A stretch of 64,000 nt of DNA from Eupeodes corollae. Its lineage: Eukaryota > Arthropoda > Insecta > Diptera > Syrphidae. The notes under the pieces were generated by a model. It ran no database searches. It saw nothing but the letters and a program-made list of their open reading frames with translations, and was not told the origin of the DNA. Numbering within the stretch: position 1 is the first letter of the stretch; the number at the start of each line of letters is the position of its first letter. Shown here piece by piece: positions 1-15,002 of the stretch. Position numbers and translations under genes: made by a program. The stretch spans positions 8,928,001 to 8,992,000 of the forward strand of contig NC_079148.1 in assembly GCF_945859685.1 (NCBI RefSeq), read 5' to 3'.

Positions 1-3000
1 TATGGTTTTACTTTTCAAATGGAATGAGATTTTTTTCGTTGTTGTATTTTTAAATGCTTTTGAGGGAAGTTTAGAAGACATCAAACAAATTGGAACAAAC
101 AACTTAAGTTAGGTGGCTTGTGGGTGATGAATGGGATCATGGTTCACTGATCTTTGAATAAAAAAAAACACTAAAGTGAACAAACCTATTCAAAATCAAT
201 TAAGAATTAGAAAAAAGAAAAATTACTGGGAAAATTTATTCAAATTTATGTTGTTTTTTTTTATGGATTGTTGTATTATTTTAGAGAATCTGGGACATTT
301 TATAGCATTGTATGGCTTAGAATAGGTTCTTTTTCAACGTGTAACTGAGCTTCAAATTTTGATAGCTGTCACCTGTCAAATGTTTCATTTAGTAAGACAG
401 TTCTTGATGAATCGTTTTAGACTTTACTTAAAGCCTGCGGATATTTATTTTGAATATAATTAGACTTGACAGTAAATGAGGGCCTATATTTAAAGTTGCC
501 AAAAAGGAAGGAAGATTTTATATAGAAGTTGGATCTTTGTATAATTTTATAATAATATTTTTCTTAATAACAAACAATTATCTATCAACTGTCAGATTAA
601 GAGTTCATTGAACAGTGATGCCATAATAGTTAAAACTGAAAGAAAATCTACAGGCAATTATAGCAAAGTAATTATTCAATCCTTACTTCCGTATGAAGTC
701 TCAACTTTATGACACATATCATATAAAATACAAACGTTGTAGTGGAAAAATACCTCTCTAGTTCCGGTAGCAATAATTATATTAAGCCGTAATACTAATT
801 CATAACTGGATTGTTTTAAAACAAATCAAGTTTACAAACATGTGAACATGCCTAAGTTTAATTTACCATTACAAACGGCTTAAAAGAAAATTAAAACCTG
901 TTATAATGACAACATTTTAAAACATCAGTTAACTTACTATAAAATTCCTTAATAACACCAAACTCACATAGTTTTAAAATTTCCTCATAAAATATTCATT
1001 AAAAGCAAAACAGTGAAAAAAATTTAAAGTAAAATTGTTTAAGTGCTTTCTATTGTTTAATTGTTTTGATATTGTCTTACTGTCATAATAGTACACATGA
1101 AAGTGTCTTAATTTTGCACTTTCATTTTTATATTACACCTCAAAAATGCTCATATACGAGTATGTATTAAAAATACGTTGGTGAAATTGAAAAAAGTTAA
1201 TTTGAATATGTACAATGGTGAGTAAGTGCATTGTTTCTCGTAAAATAAGATATTTAAATTATTTACCGATTAGCATTCATAAACTTCAAAGAATTTGACA
1301 TAAATATGAGTGCCAACACTTTAATTTAGCACGTCAAACCTAAAGCGGACGTTGCACTTTTCTAATTAACTGTCATTAGTACTCAATGATATTTAACACT
1401 TCGACACATAAACTTGATTGAAAGATTGACATTTCTGCATATTAATAGTAAAAGTGTTAACTATGAGCTTGAACATAAACGTATAATTACGTATTAAAGA
1501 AATTATAGCAACTCTCGGGCATTATTACTTAAATTCTATGCAAAAGACCATTTATTTAAAAAGAACAATAATTTTTGCCATAAACCTCGTTTAATTTAAT
1601 GCTTCAGCAATTATTTTTGAATAAATAAAATTGAAAAGTGTGGGGTGTGTTAAAGAATACTTAAATAAAATAACTTTATCGTAGGATTCATTCACGTGCT
1701 ATATTTTTTGTTTATTATTATGTGTACATTTTTCTTTTTTGTGAATAACAATTAGCATGCGTCGGATGTTTTTAGAATTTTGATTAGATTCAAGCTAACT
1801 ATAAAATCAGATTAAAATACACATAAAACGCCTTTCAAATTGATTTGAGCGTCCACCAACGCGTATAGAGGTACAAACTTCAAAATAGTATAGAGTTGTC
1901 ATCAAGAAGAAAGAAAAATAAACTCCAACATAAAAATGTATACAAAAAGTTATCATACATAATTTTTATTTTATGGTCATATAAAACTTATTGTTTTATG
2001 GTTAAGTTATAGCTGGATATATTATAATTTATGTTTAAATTTTAAATGGGTATTAAATCCATAAAATTTTATACTCGTAAAATTCACAAACAATCAGGGT
2101 GATTGTTATTGGGCGAACGAAATGGTATGTTACCATCTTTTTGTTTTATTTGACTATAATACGAGTAAAATAATTTAATTCATATTTTTGTAGCTGACAT
2201 TTTGCAATTTAAAACGCGACAGGTCGAAACAATTTCTATTTATGGGTTTCTTTCAAATAGGTGGCGCTATTGGGTATGAATTTAATTTTAAACCTTTTAA
2301 AATTTTATTAGCTATAAAATATTAATCACTATTCCGATTATGGATCTTGGTAAATAAACAACAATCCAGTAATTTGACTCAGTTTAGTTGGTTACAAATG
2401 TACCCATGTGTATTTTACAGCAAAGTTATAGTTTTATGTTGGCACTACTATTAATTTGACAGCTGCTATAAATGTTTGTATATGGGATATAAATTAGGCG
2501 ATTTATACAGTGGTTTCACCTCACACACCAACATTTTATAGGAGATTTTATTAGACAATACATGCAAAATGCAAAAAGTGACGTATTTTCTCCTATTTAT
2601 AGGAAATAGCCTACGTTTCAATTCCCGATTAAGTGATGTTTGCATCGCTCCATTTGGATATCTATTTGGACAAGTTTAAATTTATGCAATGGATAATTTT
2701 GTATGTCTTTTAATTGGGGAGCATTTGATAGTTGTTCAAAGATGATTATTTCAGAGATATGAAATTCACTGGTGAACTCTTTAGAACTATAAAAGTGCAA
2801 ATCTTTCCTATAAAAAAACATTTAAGCCTTTCACATCATAATCATTCGTTCCGGTTAAAAATTTAATTTGTTGTGTCGTTAAATTATGCAATTATAATTA
2901 TTCAAATAAGAAAAAATATGAGATGTGATTTTTTACAGTTTTTCTAGTCATCGTTTGAAAAAAGAAGTACTTTAAAAAAGTCGTAAAAGCCTCCATAGTT

Positions 3001-6000
3001 TCTGTTTTTATTTGATAAAAAGCAAAGAATTTATGATTAGAAAACAACTTAAACAAACCTAATTATATTTTAACGATCGATTTTATTTTATCGATATAAA
3101 AATGTGCTATAAAATAACAAAACAAATAAAAACCATCCTAACATAAACACAATCGTGACTTTATAATATTTTGAAAACTCATTAGTTAGCGGCCAAGCAT
3201 CTTTGAAAATAAAAAAGAAACAGAACACAATTAAATCTGACAGAAGGTTCTTTTAAGTGTGACTTCAACAAAAGGCGCATCGAATTCCATCAAAGATAAA
3301 GCTATGTACCTACCTACTTTGATTCTTGTCGACAGTTATACAAAAGATTCAATTGAATTGTATAAAAAGAACAATAACCAAAATCTAAAGAAACACTTTC
3401 GGGGTCACAAAATAAATACAAGAACATCAAAAATAAGAAGGAAAAAAATTGGCGTATTTTAGACATGCGAAATTTGTTTTTAATTTACGGCACTGAAAAT
3501 CCGTTACAATGTTTATTTTACGTTTCAATAATAATGACCAATGCTGGACAAAGTTCGTGACTTAATGACAGTTAAGAAGCCAAACGTCAACGATGCGTGT
3601 AAGACTTTTGTATAGCAAGGAATCGGGAACGTGACTTTAGGAGAAATACAAAATATTTGCAAATTCACACGTTATTTTATACAATTTGTATTATTTGTTT
3701 AATTTTGTTTCCACAAATTCTTTTTGCAACGGAAATGAAAATAAATTTATATATTTTTCGGAGGTATAATATTTTTGAATTTTTATGGGATGGAATTTAA
3801 GAGCAAGAATTATTTCCGCAGCTGTAAGAAATTTATATTGGAATTTGACAATTCAAAAAATACAAATGGTGAAGTGTGAATATGACAGAATAAATCACGT
3901 CCCAATTTTGATGGGATTTGGGTTTGTTTGAGTTTTTGCAATCTTAGTAATATGGTTAAGGTTACATAAACGTCAAATAATTTTTAGAAATATGATGTGA
4001 CGTTGAACAGAGTTATTTTGAACTGAACGCGTTCAGTCGTTAGGCATGCTTTCCCTGTTTTCAATTTCAAAGGATGTAAAATGTTTAATGTTTAAAGAGT
4101 TAAGGTAAATCAGTTGAATAATTTGATTTGTCTTTGAATTCTGCAGTCAAAACTGCAACAACACTACTAATATCATGTAAAATGGCTTCATTTGTCCTTA
4201 ATTTGTTTATGACTTGATTATTTAAATATATCTAATATTATACCTTCGGGCAGCATTTTTAAAAGTTCAATAATTATTTTTAAACATAAATATTCCAAGT
4301 TTTTTAATTGTTGCCAGAAAACAAGATGCAATTATAAATTTTCGTATTTTGACAGTTCATAAATCACTTCTCTAAGACAATCTGTCTGAAGTGTCATCCA
4401 CACATCATATGCTCACAGTTGTGACTGTCAATTATGTATCACAACTCGAGCTACCTATCAGTGTTCAACTATTTGTATTTTTTTATTTTATAATGCCAAA
4501 CATGTGAACTTAAGTAAACAAATAAATATCTCCGAATGCTTTTATTTTGAAATGCAGCTTTATAGCAACTATATTTTTCATTATTTCACTCCAGGGCACG
4601 AGTTTTTTGTGTTATTAAGATCTTTTTTTCACAATGTTTTCCATATGTTCTTCAAATCCCCTTATTGTATAAATATTTTTTCCTCACAATTATGTATGCC
4701 ACACTTTATAGATCTTAATCGAACATCGAGGTCGATCCTTTTCTTAAATACACTCCAATTATAATATGAACTTTTTTTGTTTACTATAAAATGATGCATA
4801 TAAGTAAAAAAAAGTAAACCCAGCACGTGTTCGTTGGATTTATTTCGCTGCACTTGTAGCTAACTGTATGTATACACAAAAAATATCCGGGGAAAATTGT
4901 GTACCTATTTCGGTATTTTTAGTTTCATTTTCATTTATATGAAACATGAAATTCAAATATAAAATTTATGGCAGCCGGAATAATCCACAAATGTATCAAC
5001 AACAACGAAATTTTGATCGAATTGTATACTTTTGGTTATTTTTGGAAAACGTATAGGTATTTCATGAAAATTATAAAATCTGAAGAGACCAACGGCAATA
5101 ATGGTGTTGGAGGCCGTTGTGTATGACGGCTCACGTCATTTTTTGACCATTTGACAATTTGAAAATATTTTATTACTTCAAGCGAAAAAAAGAACGAAAA
5201 AGAAAGAAACGACTTTACCATAAAAGTTAATTCTGAACACCGTCATCGTGTGTGTTCTGTCATATTATTTTGACATTTGTATCATCAGTTCATTCCAAGT
5301 CCACTGCTGAGTGCTGCCCTCTGTCTTGGAATCTAGATCTACCACGAACAATCAGTTTAATACCATACAAAATCATAAAGAAAAACTAAGATACAAGATC
5401 GCTAAAGATAAAGATAGTATCAGTGCAAGAACAAAAAAAGTAAAACATTACGAAAAGGGGGACTAGCAGCGGGACAGTCTTTGTGTGGCCTCGTCTATGT
5501 CGTCAAATGACACGAGAGTCATTTTTATGGTTCGTTCTTGTTCTTATCCGAAAGGGAATGCAATTGTTTCTTTTTTTTAATGTATTTAATTTCTATTCCA
5601 AAGAATTCTGATTGATTGGCAGAATAATTATGAGGACATAATTTGACTTTAGAGAATATAAAATATCGCTTGGGAGACGTTAGGTTAGGTAGATACAGAA
5701 AATACTGAAATTCTTTTCCTTCACCCTAAGGGCGAGATATAAGTATCTAAAGGAAGTATCTAGGGAATGTGTATCTATGGTATTTTATATATCTTTCTAG
5801 CAGCTACCTGTTGATATTTTTCTTTGGAATTTCATTTTTGAATTTGTATTTAAAAGAATTCCACTTAAACTAATTGATTGTAGGGATACTTAGAGTATTT
5901 TATGCGTCAAGTGGTCTAATATATCTTTCTGTTTCTTGTATTTCTTTTATCGTAAATACATGAGTTATTTGAAATAAGAAACATTTGTTTTTACGATAAG

Positions 6001-9000
6001 GATTGTGTATAAATCTCTCTGACTTATTGAAGTTAAGTACGCAAGTCTATTAGTTTACATTTGTGCAATATCATTTCTTGTTTATTACATCCGGATAGAA
6101 ACAGTCCACCGATTTAAGACAACATTTCATAAATAACTTTTATTATATTCATTTTTGTCCTAAGAAATCAGAGGTTATTCATCAATAGGGCAATCTTTAG
6201 CTGTCAATTACATTAAAACATTATTCATCTGAAGGTGAGTATACCGCCATCTTTTTTCTATATTCAAACTGTCAAAATCAGATATAGAAAATATAAGGAC
6301 GATTTATGAACTGAATTTTGTGAAGACCTTTAGAAAAATAGGATTACTTTTTCAATTTGAAAGAGTTTGTCAGAAATTTGGTTCGACGTTTGATTTTAAA
6401 ATTCAAGTTACCAAACGATTACAAAAGAATAAGAACACTTGGCACACCACCTAATGGAAGAATACAACCATCCCTTTCGGACGGTACAGTTCTATAAAGA
6501 GACAGAACAGACCTTTAGGTCCCTTAACACTTTACTCAAACTAAATTCATTCATTCTTATCAAAAACTCATAGAAAAGTCTTCAATTAATTTTCCCAACT
6601 TCGAAAATAAAACAGAATCAAATGAATTTGCGAGTTTTTTTTTCTTACAAAAACAATGCCCAAATCTGTCAACGTCAAAAGTGACATTTGATACTTTATG
6701 GAAAAAATAAAACTTCACGAATTTTAACCTGACTTGCTTCATTATACGAAAATTTAAATCAAAGTAAGTTCTTTTTATTAAATGCACTTTCTCGAAACAA
6801 TTCTACATGTACTTACAATGTTGACATTATGTTTTTAATGTTAAGACATGTCAAATGACCTTAAGTAACAATCGCAAATTCTTGCTTGTTGTAAATTAAA
6901 TTTATAAGTTATCTACATGTAAGCGTTACAGTGTTCCCCACTTAATAACCAACTTATTTTGTTTGAGTTTTTGATACAAAATTATATTTAATGACAGTTA
7001 GCTCTTTAAAGAATAAATTTCTTCAAATCCGAATTTGACGTTTGTAAATAAACTAGAATGAATAAACCATTTCATATAATATAAAAGACTTAAAAGTAAG
7101 GCAAATTTTGGGCCTCTTATTGGCCAGCAGTCAAAAAAAATGCTTAAAATCTAAGGTATTTTTTTTTTAAAGTTGACTGATGAGATAGAAAAATCTCAAC
7201 TAATGTCAACTAATGAAAAATGTCAACTAATCATGATTTTTTCACAAAAATAGGCAGGTTCAAGCAACATAAGGGGCTTCAAAGTTAGGCAAGTTTCTAG
7301 TAATTGATTGGATAGCAGTCAAAAAATGTCCATTCAATTAAGGCATCTATTGGAAACTTGACTGGAAAGTCAAATCAATTCATGTCAAAATGACAATTGA
7401 TCATGTTTTTTTGTCATTAAACTGAAAGCTGAACTTTATTATTCTATGATTTAGTTATTTTATGCACAATTCAATTGTGTATGTATATGAAAAAGGGTTC
7501 ATTGTCAAACTTGAAAAGCAATAAGTAATATTTCTTTGCAATACAAAATACAAATAGTGATGGACTTGTAGCTTGACTGAGGAGTGTTTTGTTGACAATA
7601 GTGCTTTTCTTAGTTTTTACACTATCAAAAAAAGGTAGAGATTTGTTTAGTAAGGTTCTGAGTCTGAAATGACACTTCAAAAACTAACTGATTGTGTTGG
7701 TTTAAATGTTAGTTCAAAGTACGTAGTTGACTGCCAATGAAGTCTCTTATATTAGCTTATTAAAATACTCAAAGTCTGAATTTAATGAAATTTGAAAAAC
7801 GTTCAAAAAATGCATTTAAATGCATATGAAGTCTTTTATGTCATCTAAACGCAAACAAAATTCGAAGACATATTAACCAACTGTCATTGATCATACAGTG
7901 CTGTCAGATTCAATAGAAAACGAATCAGTGCTTCCGAATTACTTGAATTAAACAAACAATTTCTTGGCAGCCGCTTAGCTATTAGGCAAACAGGTTACTC
8001 AATACAAACCATTTATGAATATTCATTTGATTAAAGACCGATATCCAAAAATATTTGTTTAAAAAAATATCTCTGTATGGTGTTGAAAGAGTCTCATCAA
8101 TACAAAAACCTCTATTTGTACATATTAAACCTTGAAATCCCACACCTCAATTGGTATGATGCCAAAAATGTTACTCTAACCATAACAAAAAAGTGTAAAC
8201 TCCTCCATTTAACCTCTATCATTTATGTACCTATAAAGCCGATCATGTTTACTCACTTGAGAACCACTTAAGTAAATAATCCAAATTTTTGTTTCAATAT
8301 ATTGATGTAGTATAAATTTGTGTCAGTGTCATTTTACAAAACAAAAAAAAAATATACTTTCACATGTGTTTTAAGAAATATATATGGATGAAATTCGTAG
8401 GGTTTTCTACCCTTAATTTTATGTTTACATTTGAAACAAAAACGTCTCAAATTTCCTATAAAATTCAACGAAAAATATAAACCAATCAATAGGGATAATC
8501 GTATCGGTCGGTATTATTGACGTTACAAAATAACACCACCAATTTGTGATTTTCAAATTTTCTTTGACAACAAACTGCATTTTCATTTCGATGAAATTTG
8601 AAACCTCAGCATTTTCGTTTGGGTTTCTTTTTGTTGTTGTATTTCCTTTGTTTTATTGCTGGCTGACAAACTCGAAGTCAAACTGCATGATTGACATGTT
8701 TTCTTATGCAATTGACAGGTTGGTAATGTAACGTAGGTATAATACCTCTTGAGATTGACAATTGTTTTGTCGTCAGCTATTCAGCAAATCTCCAGGTAGA
8801 TATATGAAACAATTATCTTTTCCTCTTTTCTTAAAAAGACACAGAGTGCCAATCTTACCATAACTAATCGGAGATTGTTTTGTAATGCGGAGGCATGAAG
8901 AGAAGGAAAATTATTTTAATCATCTCAAAGTAGTTAAATATATTATATGATTGTGCAAACGAGGGCAAGGAACGCGATTCGCGGTTTCTTCGAAGAAGAA

Positions 9001-10515
9001 AGCCACAGAAATGTCTACTACTTAATTCCCATCACTGTTTTTTAAGTTACGTACCTACTATCATTATTTTTGTTCATATACAGAAGAGGACAACTTTTCA
9101 TAAAAAAATTGATTTTATTCTATCACTTCTTCTGGTTTGACTTGAGATATAATTTATAATAATTGAGAACTCACCTATAAATGAATTAAGCCCAGAATAG
9201 AATGAAATGAAGAACAAAGCGCTTGAATGGTAGATGTAATCCTTTTGTTGTGGAATCAGCATAAATAATTAAATTTTCATGTACATTTGATCTCGTAATC
9301 CAAATTGATGTAGATTTTGTATGATTCATAAACTGTGCACTTGTTAAACAATTTTAATTGTATTATTAAAAAACACCCAGATTGATAAGTATTTGATACA
9401 CCCACTTTTTCGAAATTCAAATTGATAACAAACACTTCAAGTGGATGTGATCAAGATTAAGTTGTATCACTCCTTTTAATAAAATTAAACAAATTTTTCA
9501 ATTAGAACAAAATAAAACATTTAATATTCTCTCTATCAACCAAAAAAATGTTTTGATACGGAAAAATTGCGCTTTCTCTTCTTGAGAAATGAGAATATTG
9601 CCAACATGAATTTTATTTTTCTTTCTTTATTTCTTTCAACACACAGAAAAACAATAATAAAACAGGTAAATGTTTAATGATGACGTTTTAATAAAGTTTG
9701 CGTTTCGAAACAACACGTTAAACATGAAATTTCAATTTGACGTTTCGGTTATGTGTCAAATCGATCTAAACGATAATAATCCAAATTACTGAATCTCCGC
9801 TTGAGAAAAGAAAAACATTTATTTCATCCGATTTTGCTTTAAATAGTAAAACAACGCGTCTCCGTCAGGTTTTTGTTTTCTCTATAATATGAGTGCGATC
9901 ACTTGCTTGCTTTAGAGCGAACTGTCTTTCAATTTTCAAAACATCAGCAAACAGCCATCAAACCACTACACTACGACTACACTATACTTCAAGTCTCATT
10001 CGTTCGTTCGTTTGTACCTATTTGATAGTACGCAATGTTTGTATCTCAAAAAAGAAAACCTCAAAAATAAAAAGAAATACACAACAACAAAAAATCTATC
10101 TTCAAGATGAAGTAGAAAAGGTATACGAAAGACATTAGGGTAAAACAGAACGATGGATAAGATGTAGCAAAGAAACGATCGTTCGTATGGCTTGTTCGCT
10201 GCCGCTGTTGGTGCGTTCGAAAACAGATTAATATGAGACGTCACAGTGACATGTGTACTTATCGGTTGAACTTTATCTTTTAAGATAATTTAGCAGCATA
10301 TTAGGTTTGTAAAATAGTTTGACATTTGTTCTTTTTGCAAAAAACAAAAAATATGTCATCGAATTGAATTTTGAAAGAAGTTATAATGGAAGTCCCAGAA
10401 TTAAGTACTGATTTTAATTTATTTGAAAAATAATTATATTTGACAGCTGTCAGTTTGGGATTTTAAACGATGAAAAATTACATACGCGAATATTGTCATA
10501 ATTTTGGAATAATTT
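1..10515. other. AT-rich intergenic DNA, no gene recognised
   Basis: About 10.5 kb with frequent stops in all frames and only short, low-complexity open frames. I see no recognisable protein family, RNA gene or splice-supported exon. It contains a dispersed repeat at 7083-7470 (listed separately) and many short TTGACA/TGTCAA-type motifs. Two stretches are slightly richer in GC and in mixed sequence (about 5220-5560 and 9840-10240) and could be regulatory, but nothing in them decides this. Confidence 0.6.
7083..7470 (+). repeat. Dispersed repeat, two adjacent diverged copies
   Basis: The segment from about 7254 to 7470 matches, in inverted orientation, the segment at about 56780-57005. Shared landmarks in order are AAGCAAGTTTCTAG-like, GATTGG..AGC.G, AATTAAGGCA, TTGGAAA.TTGACTG, ATGTCAAAATGAC.ATTGATCATG and AAGCTGAACTTTATTATT. 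A more diverged partial copy lies directly upstream at 7083-7240. No coding capacity or clear terminal inverted repeats are visible; the class is unknown. Confidence 0.65.
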
Positions 10516-12326
10516 TTACTTACTTACTTAAGGTGGCGCTTAAGTCCTGTGTGAACTAGGGCCTCACCCAACAAACTTCTCCATCTACCTCGGTCCCTAG
10601 CTAGATGTCTCCAGTTTCACGCTCCAAGTTGGGTGAGGTCACCTTCCACTTGTGCGCGCCATCTGATCCGCAGTCTTCCTCTACTGCGCTATCCTGTGGG
10701 TGTGGATTCGAAGACTTTCCGGGCAGGAGCATTGCTTTACATGCGCTCTACGTGACACAGCCATCTTAGTCGTTGGACTTTTACTCTTCTGGCTAAGTCT
10801 ACGTCGCTGTACAGCCCGTACAGTTCGTTGTTTCATCTTCTCCTCCGACCCAAACGACCCAAAAGGTCTTATATAGCGACACTTTGGTCCTTCGAGACTT
10901 TTCCACTCAATTGCTTGGCCCAAAGAAACAGCGGTTAGCAAGAGTTATTCTTCGTTTGATCTCAGCGCTGGTGTTGTTTTCTGCGTTTACTACCTCAAAG
11001 TTACGTCTGTCGATGGTCACGTTTTGACCAAGACGTTGGTGTTGTATGTCCTTAATTGACAACAGCATGTACTTTGTCTTGCCCTCATTAACCGTTAAAC
11101 CCGTTTTTGCTGCCTATGCCGCAATACTCACAAAAGCCCATTGACATCACGCTGAGTTCTTCCGATTATGTCAATGTCATCAGCATATGCTAGTAATTGG
11201 ACAGACTCTTGAAAGGTGTTGACGTGTGAGCTCTGCACTATTTTTTCGAGCACGATGTTAAGAAAACACATGACAGCACATCACCTTGTCTAAAACCTTT
11301 TTTGACATCGAAAGGTTTTGTTAAGTTGTTTCCAACTTTTATGGAGCACCGTGAATTCTCCATGGTCATCCTGCACAAACGGACGAGTTTGGCAGGGATG
11401 CCAAAACTAGACATGGCTCTATACAGCTCGTCCCTGTAGATGCTGTCATATGCGTCCTTTAAATCGATGAAAAGATGGTGGGTGTCGATTTGGTGTACTT
11501 GTGGTTTTCCAGGATCTGCCGTCGGGCATGCTTTCTTTCGACCATATCTTACAGATAGGTTGGTGCATGCTCCTTACCAACTTATCTCCAGCTGCTTTAA
11601 AGACCCTCGACATTCAAGCCATCCGCTCCAGCGGCTTTATTAGACTTTAGCTTAAATATGGCAATCTTTATTTCGTCTAAGTCGGGAGGACGGGAGTTTT
11701 AGCTTTGAATGGATCATCTTGCCTGACAGGGAATTCAGTTCGTCGTCGCCGTTGTACAGTCTGCAGAACTGGTCCTTCCATATCCTCAGCATTGACTGCG
11801 GATCCACTATGATGTTTCCACTTTCGTCTTTGCAGCCCTTGGTTCAAGGTCTATGTACCTGTGATTTTCGTTTCACCTGTTCATAAAACTTTCGAACTTC
11901 ATTCCTGCGTTTAAACCTCTCAACATCTTCGACCACACGCTTCTCATGCCCTCTATTTTTCCTTCTGAGAAGTCGGTGTTTCTCTCGCCTCTTCTGCTCA
12001 TAGAGCTCATGAGCAGCTCTCGTCCTTTTATGCAGCGCTGCTTTGCGTGCCTGTTGTTTGGCTGCATTTACCTGCCAACATTCCTTATCAAACCAAGGGT
12101 TCCTTGTTGATGGCTGCTTAAAACCTCGCACATTAAAGGCGGCTTCTCTGATTGAATCTTGGCAATGTTGCCACTGTTTTTCGATACATTGTGTTGGCGG
12201 CAGAGAACTTCGAGAAAGGTCTCTGGCGATTGTAGCCGTTCGATGTTGTACCTTCTCCCAGTGTCTGGCGTGGATCGCAATATGGTCAATCTGGTTGACG
12301 GTAGATTGATCTGAAGAAGTCCAAGT
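10516..12326 (-). mobile_element. RTE-like non-LTR retrotransposon, truncated and decayed copy
   Basis: This copy aligns with the 3' two-thirds of the full-length element at 34137-37623 but carries frameshifts, stops and internal deletions (for example around 12250, where the end of the endonuclease region is lost). Its 3' end, at the low-coordinate side, is the same TAAG-type microsatellite tail (10516-10530). Recognisable pieces include the linker with the NPWFD motif (11844-12131) and parts of the reverse transcriptase and C-terminal domain. It is 5' truncated and abuts a different non-LTR scrap at about 12340. It cannot encode a working protein. Confidence 0.85.
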
Positions 12327-12339
12327 GAATTGGGTACAT

Positions 12340-12612
12340 CCTTGATAAATTTAAAACGCGACTCTAAGGACGGACGAGATCTGTGATGCCAAAGGCGGTG
12401 CGATTATGGAATTAATGGATGCATTTGATTGCCGAGTACTTAATGGAAACTGTGAGGGAGATTCGCGTGGGGAGTTCACATTTCTACGTGGGACAGCATG
12501 TTCTGTCATAGACTACTGTTTTATAACCGAAAACTTGTGTTCACTTCTTAAGGAATTCAAGGTAGGAACAAAGACATATTCTAAAAACATGCCTTTTGAA
12601 GTTTCGTTTTAC
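12340..12612 (+). mobile_element. Non-LTR retrotransposon endonuclease fragment
   Basis: A plus-strand frame (ATG at 12406) reads as the C-terminal part of an apurinic-type endonuclease of a non-LTR element: a DCRVLNGN-like segment, then GEFTFLRG, then a SVIDYCF segment matching the conserved S.IDY..V motif, and a terminal position where SDH would be expected but SKN is found. The loss of SDH suggests an inactive copy. It is sandwiched between an RTE-like remnant and a copia remnant. The same kind of segment, from another element, occurs at 39745-40020. Confidence 0.7.
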
Positions 12613-15002
12613 TTTTGGCTTGCAGTCTTTCATTTCAAATTTATGCAACACTTTCTCCAAGTATTGCCGTTGACTTAGTTCAATAGTTCCATCTTCGATG
12701 TTTTGCTGCATGTCCGTTCTCAGAAAAGTACTTGTTCTACCCATGTCAGTCATGTCAAATTCGTTTGACAACAGCTGCTTTGTGATGATAATCATTTGAA
12801 CATTTTGACAAAACAGCATTATGTCATCGACATACAGCTGGACGTAAAAATTGCTTCGGTTTTGGTCCTTGAAGTACACGCATTGATCTGTCTCACATCG
12901 CCTGAATCCAATTCTAACCATGAAACTGTTGAACTACTCATTCCAGACACGGGACGCTTGCTTTAACCCATACAAAGCCTTATTGAGCTTGCAGATTTTA
13001 TTTCCAAATTCAATACCTTCCAGTAACTCCATATAAATGTCTTCGGACCGTTCACTATTCCAAAACGCACTTTTGACATCCATCTAGTGAATATACATGC
13101 CCTTTTCATTTGCAATTGCAAGCAATATTTTTAATGTTACTAACTTTGCAACTGGCGCATACGTTTTGGTGTAATCGAAACCACGTTTTTGGGTAAACCC
13201 TCGCGCCGGTTATGGCTACAAATAGTCCAAGTTTTATTATGTATCAACGATTGGTACTCACTTTTTATGGCATTTTCCTATTCTGGCCAATCTTCTCTTG
13301 CTTTTGCCTCGGAAATGGTTCTAGGATCATCTTCGACGTACCCTTCGGCACTAAGAGCAAAGTTGTCTCATTCAGCTGAATAAGTGCAAAACCCAAATCG
13401 CTCAGGTTGTTTTCGCGTACGTTCGCTTCTTCGTTGAACATTTGATTCGAGATCTTCAACACTATTTTCGCTTCCGCTGGTATTGTTGTTACCGATGCCG
13501 TTTTCTTCGCCATCGTGGATTCTTTCAATGCAGTTACCAGCCCAATCCAAATTAGAGCTGTGGGCTTTTCCATCGCTGCCATCAACAGGTAGATTTTCCA
13601 GAGTCCCATCATTTTTGTTCTCACCAGTATTGTAGGATTGTAGGGAACAGCAAGCATCATTTGAATACCCTTTGACTTACAGAACTGTCTAAACTCATTT
13701 GAAGTATATTCTCCACCGTTGTCAGCTCTTAGCTTCGCAACTTTCTTGCAATGTAGTGCTTCAGCTATGACTATGAATTCTTTGAACTTGCTAAGGTCTT
13801 CACTTTTTCGTTGGATCCAGAATATCATTGAAGCTCTGGTATAGTCGTCAGTGAATGACACAAAATATCTGCTTCCATCATATGCCGACGTTGCCATAGG
13901 ACCACAGACATCGCTATGAATTAGTTCCAAAATGCGATTAGATCTAGTATTTTTGTTCCTTGGAAACGATGAACTTGTTTGTTTTCCAAAAATACAAGAT
14001 TCGCAGAATGTTAATTCAGTGTCAACATTCACTTCTTCCAAACCTTTAGCCATCTAATGACTGACCATCTTCTTCAAATCATTTGTTCTTCAAAAACTAT
14101 ACGGTAACCCCTTACTGTCAGACTTCGGATAGACGTCAAGTGGCATTTCAGATCCTTCACAAATAAAACGTTCTCATAGCCTTTGGGGCGGAATCACCAT
14201 TACGAAAGAAATGTCACTAATTTCAGATGCTGATATGCTTTCGTTTTTCTTGGCAACTGAAATTAGAATTTCCTCGATGTTCTTCAAAACGTTGAAATAA
14301 TCTTTGTTCTTGTCTTTTTCATTCATCGGTTGTACAGTTTGTGCTGCTTACTCTTTTTCACTTGCTTTGTCAACAACTGCACCCATTGTCGAGTCCTTCT
14401 TACTGAAAGCTTTGCTTGAGCCCCCTGAGTCCTTCTGCTTGGAAAAGCATTTGGATTTGATACGTCCAGGCTTACCAAATCCATAACAAACAATCTTCTT
14501 CTTGTTGTATTCGTCCATCAACCAAGTCTTGACAAGTTCTAACTTCAAGTCACTTTGATTTATGGTCTCTAGTGCAGTTACTAAATTGTCATAGCTTGCT
14601 GGCAAAGTAAGCAACAAATGGACAGCAACATCAAGCTCTTCCATCTTAGCTCGGGTTAATTTCAGCTGACGAATGATGTCTTCACACTCATTGTACTTCA
14701 TCATCAGAAGCTGTTTACGGAGTAGTAACTGGCTCGAAATGCTTTTTCGTTCAAAAATACCACACAATGTGTCGAACATCTCCTTGGCAGTCCTCTTCTC
14801 CTTCACATATTCCAATTGTACATCATGAATAGTCTGGACCGAAATTAAAATACACTTCTTTTCTACTAATTTCATACTGTCTTGGTTAGCAGGCTCAATC
14901 TTCGCAAGAGTTTCTTCTAAATCTTCCTCAATGAATTTTCGTAGAACCTTCTCGTCCAAAAAAATAACCACACGATATTTCCAGTTGCTCAGTTGCTGAA
15001 AT
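12613..15002 (-). mobile_element. Ty1/copia LTR retrotransposon remnant
   Basis: Broken minus-strand frames appear in copia order. Gag-like sequence (14348-15002) includes an NWK.RV..FLDEK start and a repeat-rich helical region. The integrase part (13550-14053) has the GAG-pre-integrase CESCIFGKQ and HSDVCGPM segments, a TDDYTRA segment (first catalytic Asp) and RADNGGEYTS (second Asp). The reverse transcriptase part (12613-12921) has QLYVDDIMLF, the YVDD active site of the copia group. Frameshifts and stops separate the parts, the integrase end is scrambled, and I see no LTRs, so this is a dead copy. The Met that opens the gag frame at 15016 comes from an inserted SINE. Confidence 0.88.
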